Shown here piece after piece: positions 1 through 6,202 of a DNA stretch of 13,071 nucleotides. Source of the stretch: CAITNQ01 sp041661365 (GTDB lineage: Bacteria > Latescibacterota > UBA2968 > UBA8231); NCBI GenBank assembly GCA_041661365.1, contig JBAZUN010000133.1, positions 1 to 13,071 on the forward strand, in the 5' to 3' direction. Every line of letters begins with the position of its first letter. Within the stretch, counting starts at the first letter, position 1. Position numbers and translations under genes: made by a program. Below the pieces are notes generated by a model. The model ran no database searches. It was not told the origin of the DNA and worked only from the letters and a program-made list of their open reading frames with translations.

Positions 1-178
1 CCTGGTGACACTCCAGGCACTTGCCCTGGTCGAGTTGCCGGCCCAGGACATGGCACTTGGTGCAGTTCGACAGCCCTTCAAGCGCGGCATGGGGGCGGGC
101 CAGTCGGTCGGGAGAGAGCAACTGGGCCCCCGCGGACAGCGGCACCAGGGCCAGGAGGAGGCCGAACAGCCGCCGCAT
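1..178 (-). CDS. Exported multiheme c-type cytochrome (N-terminal part, runs off the window)
   Basis: The reading frame opens with ATG at 178 and is still open at the window edge, so only the first 59 residues are seen. They begin with a signal peptide (MRR, then a leucine-rich core, cleavage likely after SAGA at residue 18). Two c-type haem attachment sites follow: CTKCH at residues 39-43 and CLECH at 54-58. The close spacing of the CXXCH motifs fits the cytochrome c3/c7-like multiheme class, with more haems probably beyond the edge. The protein should be periplasmic and act as an electron carrier. The start lies two bases after the stop of the upstream FAD/Fe-S gene, with GGAGG seven bases before the ATG, so it is translated as part of that operon. 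Subfamily and haem number cannot be decided from this fragment. Confidence 0.85.
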   Translation of the reverse strand, partial: MRRLFGLLLALVPLSAGAQLLSPDRLARPHAALEGLSNCTKCHVLGRQLDQGKCLECHQ

Positions 179-180
179 CC

Positions 181-1488
181 TCACGCCTCCCCGAACTTCC
201 GTTCGATAGCAACCCCCAACCGCCCCAGCAACTCGGTGGGCAAGGATCCCCCGGCGCAGACGAAGACGTGGTGGTTGGCCAGGACGCGCTCCTCCGCTCC
301 GACGACCACGTCGACGGCGTCGGGGCGGATCCGGCGGATCTGGCAGTCGAGGAGCACGGTCAGTTGCCCGGTGGTCGAGAGCTCGTCCACGCGGGCGCGG
401 TTCTCCTCGCGGGCGCGGGAGAAGGCCTGGCCTCGGTGGGCCAGGGTGACGGTGTTGCGGCGCTCCGGGTGGGCCAGGGCGCAGGCGGTCTCCAAGGCGC
501 TGTTGCCGCCGCCGACGATCAGGATCTTCTCGCCCTCGTACTGCTCCGGCTCCAGCAGGCGATAGGCCACCTTCGCCAGCTCCTCGCCGGGAACCTCCAG
601 CCGGTTGGGCGTGCCGCGGCGACCGATGGCCAGCACCAGGTTCCGGGCACGGTACTCACCGGCCGTCGTGCTGACCACCAGGTAGTCGCCGTCGCGCCGG
701 GCCCCCAGCAGCCGCTCGCCGGTCTGGAGCTGCAGTCCGGTCCGGCGGAGCACGTCGTCCCACAGCTCGAGGAGCTGCTCCTTGCTGGCCTGGCGCCAGG
801 GGACCCTGCCGTAGAGCGGGATCTCCATCGGCTCGGTCATCACCAGCTTCTGGCGTGGATAATGGCGCACGGCGCCGCCCGGAGCGTCCTGCTCGATCGA
901 GCGACAGCGCAGCCCATGCTCCAGGGCGGTCAGCGACGCTGCCAGACCGGCCGGCCCGGCGCCGGCGACGACCAGGTCGTATTCGCCCTCGACGGCGCCG
1001 CGGCCCTGGCGGACGATCCCCTCGACGGCCTGCCGGCCTTGCCGCAGCGCGTTGCGGATCAGCCCCATCCCGCCCAGCTCGCCGACGATGTAGACCCCGG
1101 CCACGTTGGTCTCGAAGGTGCCTTGGACGTGCGGGATGTCCACGCCGCGCCGTGCCGTGCCGAAGACCAGGGTGATGGCGCTGACCGGACAGGCCGCGGC
1201 GCACTGACCGTGGCCGACGCAGCGCGAGGCGTTGAGCAGCACCGGCCGGCCGTGGATCAGCCCGAGGATGTCCCCCTCGGGACAGGCCGCGACGCAGGCG
1301 CCGCTCCCCAGACACACGGCGGGATCGACCACCGGGTGGAGGCTGGGCGGCTCGTCCAGACCGGCGGCCCGGCTCCGCTCGAGGCGCTGACGGTTCGCGT
1401 CCTCGCGGCGCCGGGCGCGGCGATAGTACGGGAGCACGGTGACGGCGAGGAGGAACAGGGCGACGGCGAGGATCACCAGGGTGTCCAT
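181..1488 (-). CDS. Membrane-anchored 2x[4Fe-4S] FAD/NAD(P)-dependent oxidoreductase, thioredoxin-reductase-like
   Basis: This 435-residue protein starts with one membrane helix (residues 3-20) followed by a basic stretch, which predicts a cytoplasmic body. Two ferredoxin-type cysteine clusters follow: CLGSGACVAACP at residues 59-70 and CVGHGQCAAACP at 90-101. They supply ligands for two [4Fe-4S] centres. From about residue 169 there is a flavoprotein of the thioredoxin reductase/YpdA fold, with an FAD-binding GAGPAG at 176-181, the NAD(P)-binding IVGGGNSALE at 324-333, and a second FAD motif near the C-terminus (VFVCAGG). The CXXC redox pair of true thioredoxin reductases is absent from the flavin domain, so it probably passes electrons to the Fe-S clusters rather than to a disulfide. 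It starts one base after the stop of the membrane cytochrome-like gene and ends two bases before the cytochrome c gene. A role linking NAD(P)H or ferredoxin to membrane and periplasmic haems is inferred. Confidence 0.88.
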   Translation of the reverse strand: MDTLVILAVALFLLAVTVLPYYRRARRREDANRQRLERSRAAGLDEPPSLHPVVDPAVCLGSGACVAACPEGDILGLIHGRPVLLNASRCVGHGQCAAACPVSAITLVFGTARRGVDIPHVQGTFETNVAGVYIVGELGGMGLIRNALRQGRQAVEGIVRQGRGAVEGEYDLVVAGAGPAGLAASLTALEHGLRCRSIEQDAPGGAVRHYPRQKLVMTEPMEIPLYGRVPWRQASKEQLLELWDDVLRRTGLQLQTGERLLGARRDGDYLVVSTTAGEYRARNLVLAIGRRGTPNRLEVPGEELAKVAYRLLEPEQYEGEKILIVGGGNSALETACALAHPERRNTVTLAHRGQAFSRAREENRARVDELSTTGQLTVLLDCQIRRIRPDAVDVVVGAEERVLANHHVFVCAGGSLPTELLGRLGVAIERKFGEA

Positions 1489-1489
1489 C

Positions 1490-2380
1490 TCACACCCCGG
1501 TGTAGCCGAAGAGCAGGGCCACGGCCACGTGCACGGCGATGACGAGGAACATGATCCAGACGAACGGACGGTGGAAGACGTGCCAGTGGTGGAAGAGCCG
1601 CTCCATGGCCACGGCGCCGGCGAGTCGACGCCGCAGCAGGGACCGGCGGACAGCCTGCCGCGCCAGCGCGCGGGCGCGGGTCCGGGACAGGCCGGCCTGC
1701 CGCCGCAGCGACCGCGCCAGTTGCCAACGCACCAGCGGACGGGCCAGGTCGTGCCGGACCACGGCGCTCAGGCGGCCCGGCGCGGCCGACCCGAGCGGTT
1801 CCGGATCCACGGCATGGCGGCCCACCAGCGCCGCGGCGGGGGCATTGCCCCGAAGCTGGTCGGTCAGATCCGCGTCGAGGGTTCGGCACTCCTCCTCCAC
1901 GGCGCGCTGGTCTCCTTCAGCCAAGGGGGCGGGCAACTGGGCGTAGAGGTACCGGCCGAAGATCCCGCTCAGCATGGTGACCACCATGCTCCAGTAGGCG
2001 ATGGCGACGATCCCGCCGACCTGGAAGGAGGTGTGGTAGGTGACCAGCACCGGGCCGACCAGCCCCAGGAAGATGTGCACCGCGAGCCAATGGCGGAGCG
2101 CCCCGGCCCGCTGGAGGAGGCGCTGCCGCTTGCGGAGCGAGTAGAGCAGGATGGCCAGCATCATCGCGCCGCCGGCAATGCCCAGCCGGTGGCCGAAGGA
2201 GCCGGCTGAGTCGAGGGTGCCGTGGAGCGGAGAATCGGGCCGGGCTACGGCCGGCACGCGGTAGTACGCCTCTCCGTGCCACCAGAGCGCCGCGGCCACG
2301 GCCAAGGTCAGGGCCACGGTGGCCCAGGGGAAGCGCTGCGGATGCGCCCGGGCGGATCGCGGAAGGATGTCGGCCGACAC
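1490..2380 (-). CDS. Polytopic cytochrome b-like / ferric-reductase-like membrane protein
   Basis: This protein has 296 residues and begins with GTG at 2380, with a GAGG sequence about seven bases upstream. Five hydrophobic segments are visible, near residues 19-34, 65-82, 96-116, 122-142 and 271-293. Histidines sit in or beside them: H64, H97, H102, H116, a HHWHVFH cluster at 264-270, and H284. Paired transmembrane histidines of this kind usually bind b-type haem, so it is likely a quinone- or haem-linked electron carrier. Between helices 4 and 5 lies a long arginine-rich cytoplasmic loop (about 150-260). It is the first gene of the minus-strand redox operon, with one base separating it from the Fe-S flavoprotein gene. 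The exact family is not recognised and haem binding is inferred from the histidine pattern only. Confidence 0.7.
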   Translation of the reverse strand: MSADILPRSARAHPQRFPWATVALTLAVAAALWWHGEAYYRVPAVARPDSPLHGTLDSAGSFGHRLGIAGGAMMLAILLYSLRKRQRLLQRAGALRHWLAVHIFLGLVGPVLVTYHTSFQVGGIVAIAYWSMVVTMLSGIFGRYLYAQLPAPLAEGDQRAVEEECRTLDADLTDQLRGNAPAAALVGRHAVDPEPLGSAAPGRLSAVVRHDLARPLVRWQLARSLRRQAGLSRTRARALARQAVRRSLLRRRLAGAVAMERLFHHWHVFHRPFVWIMFLVIAVHVAVALLFGYTGV

Positions 2381-2454
2381 GGGTAGCCTCGGAGCGGAAG
2401 GCCGGACCTGAGCGGGCTGGTCCTTGTTGGGTCGGGCAATGGGGAGACGGAGTA

Positions 2455-2483
2455 GAGCTAAGAAGATGGTTGCAGTGTGTCAA
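2455..2483 (-). promoter_or_regulatory. Candidate sigma-70 promoter for the minus-strand redox operon
   Basis: A perfect -35 hexamer TTGACA reads on the minus strand at 2483-2478. At 17 bases spacing the candidate -10 is TAGCTC (2460-2455), a poor match. At 16 bases it is TTAGCT. The position, about 75-100 bases upstream of the GTG start at 2380, is suitable. The good -35 and weak -10 leave this tentative. Confidence 0.35.
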
Positions 2484-2603
2484 GTAAGGGCCGGAGCAGT
2501 TGGCGGCGCGCCACGCCGGTGGGGTGGATAGTGCCGCGCCTTGCCGGTGATCAGCGCCACGCGCTCACTACACCAGGACGTGGGTGTCGAGGACGACTCT
2601 CAC
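2480..2603 (-). pseudogene. Relic of a PIN-domain (VapC-like) toxin gene
   Basis: Read on the minus strand from GTG at 2603, the first codons give (M)RVVLDTHVLV, the standard N-terminus of PIN-family toxins (usually VVLDTNVLV), including the first catalytic Asp. This is cut at once by TAG (2570-2568) and, in the same frame, TGA. A different frame just downstream (2560 onward) reads VALITGKARHYP, which resembles the C-terminal block ALVTGNxRHFP of the same family, and ends at TGA 2482-2480. The roughly 100 residues expected between these blocks are missing and the frames differ, so the gene has lost its middle and cannot make a toxin. No antitoxin gene is recognisable beside it. Family assignment rests on the two short motifs in the right order and strand. 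Confidence 0.55.
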
Positions 2604-2615
2604 GAGCGACGACGC

Positions 2616-2644
2616 TTCCGGCAATAATGCCGGCACGCTATATT
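2616..2644 (+). promoter_or_regulatory. Candidate promoter with embedded operator-like inverted repeat, upstream of the M20 operon
   Basis: TATATT at 2639-2644 is a good -10 match in an otherwise GC-rich region. Seventeen bases upstream is TTCCGG (2616-2621), a weak -35. Almost filling the spacer is a perfect 6-base inverted repeat, CCGGCA-ATAA-TGCCGG (2618-2633). A symmetrical site between -35 and -10 is a common place for a repressor or MerR-type activator. No run of T follows, so it is unlikely to be a terminator. The downstream gene begins about 90 bases later. Confidence 0.35.
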
Positions 2645-2646
2645 GA

Positions 2647-2721
2647 GGCGCCATCGACAGGACCATCCGACCCCGGCTCGAGTTGTGCCGCGCCATCGCC
2701 GATGCCATCGAGACCTTCTGA
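2647..2721 (+). other. Short coding-like stretch without a start codon (possible gene remnant)
   Basis: A 24-codon open stretch follows an in-frame TGA (2644-2646) and ends at TGA 2719-2721. It reads GAIDRTIRPRLELCRAIADA and then IETF. Nearly every codon ends in G or C, as in the real genes here, and the end looks like an amphipathic helix. There is no ATG or GTG, and the only TTG (2683) leaves 12 residues. It may be the eroded 3' end of a lost gene or chance. No family is recognised. Confidence 0.2.
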
Positions 2722-2734
2722 CGCAGAGGCCCTC

Positions 2735-3913
2735 ATGCCGCCGTTCGTCCACGACCGCTGCGAAGCCCTGCTGGCCGACATGGTCGGCTTCGACACGGTG
2801 AACTCCCGCATCTCCGGCCGTCCCGACGCCGAGGCCGAGCTGGCCCGCTACCTCGAGGCCGTGGCTGGAGCCGCCGGCCTGGAGACCCGACGGATGCCGA
2901 TCAGCGGGGAGAGCTTCAACCTGCTGGTGATCCACCGGGCCGCGGCCGACGCGCCCTGGCTCCTCTTCGAGAGCCACCTCGACACGGTGAGCGTGGCCGG
3001 GATGACGATCGAGCCGTTCCGGGCCGCGGTGGTCGACGGCCGGATCACCGGCCGCGGCGCCTGCGACACCAAGGGGACCGGTGCGGCCATGCTCTGGGCC
3101 CTGCGGCGATACGCGGCGGACCGGGGCGGCTCGACCAACGTGGCCCTGGCCTACACCGTCGACGAGGAGATCGGCAAGGCCGGGGTCCGTGCCCTGACCG
3201 GCCCGCACCTCGAGGCGCTGGGATGGCGTCCGACGGCCGCCGTGATCGGCGAGCCGACCCGGTTGCGGCCGGTGGTGGCCCACAACGGGATCGCCCGCTG
3301 GACGATCCGCACCCAGGGGGTGGCCGCGCACTCCGGCGACCCCTCCCGGGGCCGCAGCGCCATCACCATGACGCTCCGCGTGGTCGACCTAATCGAGCAG
3401 CGGTACGCCCCCTCGCTGACCTGCCGCCATCCGTTGACGGGGAAGGCCCAGTGCAGCGTCAACGTGATCCGCGGCGGCACCCAGGTCAACGTGATCCCGG
3501 CCCACTGCGAGATCGAGGTCGACCGGAGGGTGGTGCCGGGAGAGGACCCGGCCACCGTGGTCCCGGCCGTGGAGCGCTTATTGGACGAGCTGCGGCGGGA
3601 GCATCCGGAGATCGCGGTACAGCAGGAAGAGCCCTTCCTCGATCCGCCGCTCGATCCGGCCGGGGGAGAATCCTTCGCCGCCGGCGTGGGTCGGGTCCTT
3701 GCCGGGCTGGGGCTGGACGGAAAGCCAAGCGGGGTCTTCTACGGCACCGACGCCTCGCAGTTCTCTGCCATCGGCGTGCCGGCGGTGGTGCTGGGACCGG
3801 GGAGCATCGACCAGGCCCACACCAAGGACGAGTGGCTGGCCTTGGAGCAACTGCACCGCGGGGTCGAGGTCTACCTCGCCCTGATGCGCGCCTCCTGGAG
3901 GGATTTGAGATGA
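2735..3913 (+). CDS. M20-family metallopeptidase / N-acyl-amino-acid deacylase (ArgE/DapE type)
   Basis: This 392-residue cytoplasmic enzyme starts at ATG 2735, with AGAGG seven bases upstream. The open frame extends further 5', but that part has no family resemblance. All expected dinuclear-zinc residues are visible: HLD at 81-83, the bridging Asp at 111 in GACDTKG, the catalytic DEE at 143-145, GEP with Glu 173, and His 362 in AHTKDEW. AHSG at 199-202 marks the lid/dimerisation domain that inserts between the two halves of the catalytic domain. Length and motifs fit acetylornithine deacetylase, succinyl-diaminopimelate desuccinylase and related deacylases. The reaction is hydrolysis of an amide bond to release an amino acid or small peptide. 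Biosynthetic ArgE/DapE is not supported, since no arg or dap gene is nearby and the operon looks catabolic. It overlaps the next gene by four bases (ATGA). Confidence 0.92.
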   Translation: MPPFVHDRCEALLADMVGFDTVNSRISGRPDAEAELARYLEAVAGAAGLETRRMPISGESFNLLVIHRAAADAPWLLFESHLDTVSVAGMTIEPFRAAVVDGRITGRGACDTKGTGAAMLWALRRYAADRGGSTNVALAYTVDEEIGKAGVRALTGPHLEALGWRPTAAVIGEPTRLRPVVAHNGIARWTIRTQGVAAHSGDPSRGRSAITMTLRVVDLIEQRYAPSLTCRHPLTGKAQCSVNVIRGGTQVNVIPAHCEIEVDRRVVPGEDPATVVPAVERLLDELRREHPEIAVQQEEPFLDPPLDPAGGESFAAGVGRVLAGLGLDGKPSGVFYGTDASQFSAIGVPAVVLGPGSIDQAHTKDEWLALEQLHRGVEVYLALMRASWRDLR

Positions 3914-4920
3914 CGATGGACGGTCGCCGGCCGGTGAAGCTGGGCGTGGTCGGCCTGGGAGGGTTCGGGACCCTGCACGCCCTGACGGTGGCGGGTCTGG
4001 CCGAGACCGAGCTGGTCGCCGTGGTCGCCCGCCGGCAGGCCAGCCTGGACGCCTTTGCCGCGCCGGCCCCGACCGTGCCCGGGTACCTCGACCTCGACGC
4101 GGCCATCACTCGATCAGGGGCCGAGGGGTGGATCGTGGCCAGCACCACGGCCAGCCACGTGCCGCTGACCCGACGGTTGCTCGAGGCGGGGAAGATGGTC
4201 CTGCTCGAGAAGCCGATCTCCGAGTCGGCCGTTGAGGCCGCGGCCCTGGCGCCGCTGGTCCGGCCCGACTCGGGGAACCTGATGCTCGGTCACGTCCTCC
4301 TGTTCAACAGCGAATTCCGGCAGCTCCTCGACGAGCTGCCGAGCTGCGGGCCGGTGCGGTACCTCGACGCGGTGCGCCATCGGCCGGCCACCACCCTGGA
4401 CCGATTCCCCGGCGAGTCCCCCTTCCACCTGACCATGACCCACGACCTCTACTGCGTGCAGGCCATGGTGGACCGCGCCGAACCGTCCCGCTTCAGCGCC
4501 CAGGTGCACCGCAATCCTGCCGGCCGGATCGACCTGGCCCTGGCCCAACTGCAGTGGTCGGACGGGACCCTGGCCTCGCTGACCGCCAGCTTCCTGACCC
4601 CGCCGGGGATGGGCGCGGACGGGTTCGACCGGATGGAACTCTTCGGCGAGGGATGGGCCGCCCGCCTGAGCCCGAATCCGCGGCCGATCGAGCTCTACCA
4701 GGAGAAGGCCCGGTGGCCGATGGCCCTGGAGATCCGAGCCGACCGGACCGGCGCCAGCGGCATGCTGGCCGAGGAGCTGCGCTGCTTCTGCCGCGTGGTC
4801 CGCGGGACTCAACCGGTCCCCCTCGGCGCCACCTATGCCGACGCCATGCAGCTCATGCGCTGGCTGGAGCGGCTGGAGCGCGAGGCCGGGGTCGCCGGTC
4901 CGTCCCCCGACGCCGCATGA
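3910..4920 (+). CDS. Gfo/Idh/MocA-family NAD(P)-dependent oxidoreductase
   Basis: This 336-residue protein starts at ATG 3910, overlapping the M20 stop (ATGA), with GGAGG upstream; an ATG two codons later is the alternative. The N-terminal Rossmann fold shows GLGGFG at residues 15-20. The family's EKP motif with the catalytic Lys is at 100-102, and HDL at 178-180 carries the usual active-site His. The C-terminal half is the alpha/beta sheet domain that holds the substrate. Enzymes of this family oxidise or reduce sugars, inositols, amino sugars and similar polyols using NAD(P). Substrate cannot be told from sequence. No Tat or Sec signal is present, so it is cytoplasmic. It sits between a deacylase and an uncharacterised protein in one operon, suggesting successive steps on one substrate. 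Confidence 0.9.
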   Translation: MTMDGRRPVKLGVVGLGGFGTLHALTVAGLAETELVAVVARRQASLDAFAAPAPTVPGYLDLDAAITRSGAEGWIVASTTASHVPLTRRLLEAGKMVLLEKPISESAVEAAALAPLVRPDSGNLMLGHVLLFNSEFRQLLDELPSCGPVRYLDAVRHRPATTLDRFPGESPFHLTMTHDLYCVQAMVDRAEPSRFSAQVHRNPAGRIDLALAQLQWSDGTLASLTASFLTPPGMGADGFDRMELFGEGWAARLSPNPRPIELYQEKARWPMALEIRADRTGASGMLAEELRCFCRVVRGTQPVPLGATYADAMQLMRWLERLEREAGVAGPSPDAA

Positions 4921-4922
4921 GC

Positions 4923-4928
4923 AAGGAG
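4923..4928 (+). promoter_or_regulatory. Shine-Dalgarno AAGGAG deciding the start at 4935
   Basis: AAGGAG lies six bases before ATG 4935. The earlier in-frame ATG at 4917, which overlaps the preceding stop codon, would place this sequence inside the gene. The spacing favours 4935 as the true start. Confidence 0.6.
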
Positions 4929-4934
4929 CCGTCG

Positions 4935-5624
4935 ATGCAGTACCGCGAACCGTTCGACGAGGGGCCGGGAGGCTGGTACGGCTGGATCAGCAACGCCGCC
5001 GGCCCCAAGCCGCTGGAGATCAAGGACGGCTGCGCCGTCAGCCGCAGCCCGTGGTGGATCGACTACAACCACGCCCCGCCGGGCGCCGGATACCTGAACC
5101 TGCTCTACATGCTCAACACCGCGGGGAAGCCGGGCGAGCACCAGCGCGAGGTGCAGGGCGAGAACCGCTTCGTCGAGGGGGGATTCCCCACCGACTTCAC
5201 CAACGCCCGGATCTCCCTGCGCCTGCGGGGGGAGCTGGAGGCCAAGGGCACGAGCCTCGTCCTGCTCTGCCAGGCCGTGCAAGGGGGGATCTGCTCGGGT
5301 TGGCTGCTGACCGGTCAGCCGTTTCGCGTTACCGCGGAGTGGAGCGAGCAGACCGTCACCGCGGTCCCGGACCCCGACCAGTGGACCTGCCTGGGCTCGC
5401 GGCACGACCGGATCGACTTCTACGGTCGCCTGCCGCTGGCCACGGTACTCGGCGAGGTCAACACCGATATCCTGCTGGTCCTTCACCCCCTGGAGATCGC
5501 GCCGATGGGACCGCTGTCCGGCGACCCGCACCGGTTGCGGCCCGAACGGGATTACCCGGTGTGGCGCTCGCGCCTTCCCGAGGGGTACGTGTTGCTCGAC
5601 GAGGTGCGGATCGATTTTCCCTGA
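4935..5624 (+). CDS. Uncharacterised cytoplasmic protein (229 residues), possible beta-sandwich domain
   Basis: I do not recognise this family. The chosen start gives 229 residues; the ATG at 4917 would add six. There is no signal peptide or membrane helix. It opens with EPFDEGPGGWYGW, is rich in Trp, Tyr and Gly, and has alternating hydrophobic strands (YLNLLYML at 53-60, ARISLRLRG at 91-99, TSLVLLCQAV at 106-115). It ends with GYVLLDEVRIDF at 217-228. The N-terminal FDEG-W and the terminal LDEVRIDF strand recall concanavalin/laminin-G-like jelly-rolls used for carbohydrate binding. That is a guess from the strand pattern, and no catalytic motif is visible. It lies 14 bases after the Gfo/Idh gene and 26 before the ACT gene, in the same operon, so it probably handles or binds the pathway substrate inside the cell. 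Confidence 0.75.
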   Translation: MQYREPFDEGPGGWYGWISNAAGPKPLEIKDGCAVSRSPWWIDYNHAPPGAGYLNLLYMLNTAGKPGEHQREVQGENRFVEGGFPTDFTNARISLRLRGELEAKGTSLVLLCQAVQGGICSGWLLTGQPFRVTAEWSEQTVTAVPDPDQWTCLGSRHDRIDFYGRLPLATVLGEVNTDILLVLHPLEIAPMGPLSGDPHRLRPERDYPVWRSRLPEGYVLLDEVRIDFP

Positions 5625-5650
5625 GAACAGCGACCGACAAGGAGAACCCC

Positions 5651-6172
5651 GTGCAGCAGTTCGTCGTGACCGCGGTCGGCCCTGACCGGCCGGGAATCGT
5701 GGAGCAGCTCACCGCCCATCTCCACCAGGCCGGCGGCAACGTCCTCGACTCGCGGATGGCCAACCTGAGGGGCCAGTTCACCGTCATGATGCTGATCGAG
5801 GCCGACGACGGCGCGGCCGCGGCCCTGCACCCCTCGCTGACGGCCCTTGCCGAGGGGATCGGGCTCCGCCTGACCCTCACCGACGCCGGGCCGCGGCCAC
5901 GGGTGGTCAGCGGCCTCCCGTTCCAGCTCAAGACCTACTCCCTGGACCAGCCGGGGATCGTGCACCGGGTAAGCGAGCTGCTGCGGGCCCGTGGGGTCAA
6001 CATCGAGGAGCTGACGACCCGGCAGGCCTCGGCGCCCTTTGCCGGCGGCCTCCTCTTCCTGATGGAGATGCGGCTGACCGTGCCCTCGCAGGTCCCGATC
6101 CGCGAGTTGCGCGCTGAGCTGCAGACGCTCTGCGACACCCTGAACTGCGACCTGGACTTCGAGCCGGCCTGA
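5651..6172 (+). CDS. Tandem ACT-domain protein, GcvR-like
   Basis: This 173-residue protein starts at GTG 5651, with AAGGAG six bases upstream. It consists of two ACT domains, about residues 3-76 and 90-170. Each begins with the typical ligand-site pattern: VGPDRPGIVEQLT at 9-21, and a second DQPGIVHRVSELL at 99-111. The length and double-ACT layout match GcvR, the glycine-cleavage-system repressor partner, and related amino-acid-sensing proteins. There is no DNA-binding domain; E. coli GcvR acts by binding GcvA. No gcv genes or LysR-type regulator are in the window, so the name GcvR is not assigned. As last gene of the M20-Gfo/Idh operon it probably senses an amino acid released by the pathway, which is inference. 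Confidence 0.85.
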   Translation: MQQFVVTAVGPDRPGIVEQLTAHLHQAGGNVLDSRMANLRGQFTVMMLIEADDGAAAALHPSLTALAEGIGLRLTLTDAGPRPRVVSGLPFQLKTYSLDQPGIVHRVSELLRARGVNIEELTTRQASAPFAGGLLFLMEMRLTVPSQVPIRELRAELQTLCDTLNCDLDFEPA

Positions 6173-6202
6173 GGCGGAAGCCCCCGACCGGTAGCCTAGT
6201 TT

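Larger units (their letters stand above)
2381..2734. other. Divergent intergenic region (354 bases) between the redox operon and the M20 operon
   Basis: No intact gene is present. From left to right it holds the leader of the minus-strand operon with a candidate TTGACA promoter, a frame-disrupted PIN-domain relic on the minus strand (2480-2603), a candidate plus-strand promoter carrying an inverted repeat (2616-2644), and a short coding-like stretch (2647-2721). A Shine-Dalgarno AGAGG precedes the M20 gene start. The region looks like an old gene site that has eroded and now carries regulatory signals for both flanking operons. Confidence 0.6.

Noticed and set aside
268..1542. Long plus-strand open frame opposite the Fe-S flavoprotein gene (424 codons).
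   Set aside because: It lacks any recognisable domain and is the antisense shadow expected in high-G+C DNA; the minus-strand gene has all the family motifs.
2735..3913. Calling the M20 gene argE or dapE.
   Set aside because: Metal ligands are shared by the whole M20 family and no arginine or lysine biosynthesis gene is present; the specific symbol is not supported.
6173..6202. CTAG-TTT-CTAG small palindrome between the convergent ACT and acyl-CoA dehydrogenase genes.
   Set aside because: Four-base arms with no flanking complementarity and no T tract; too small to call a terminator or operator.
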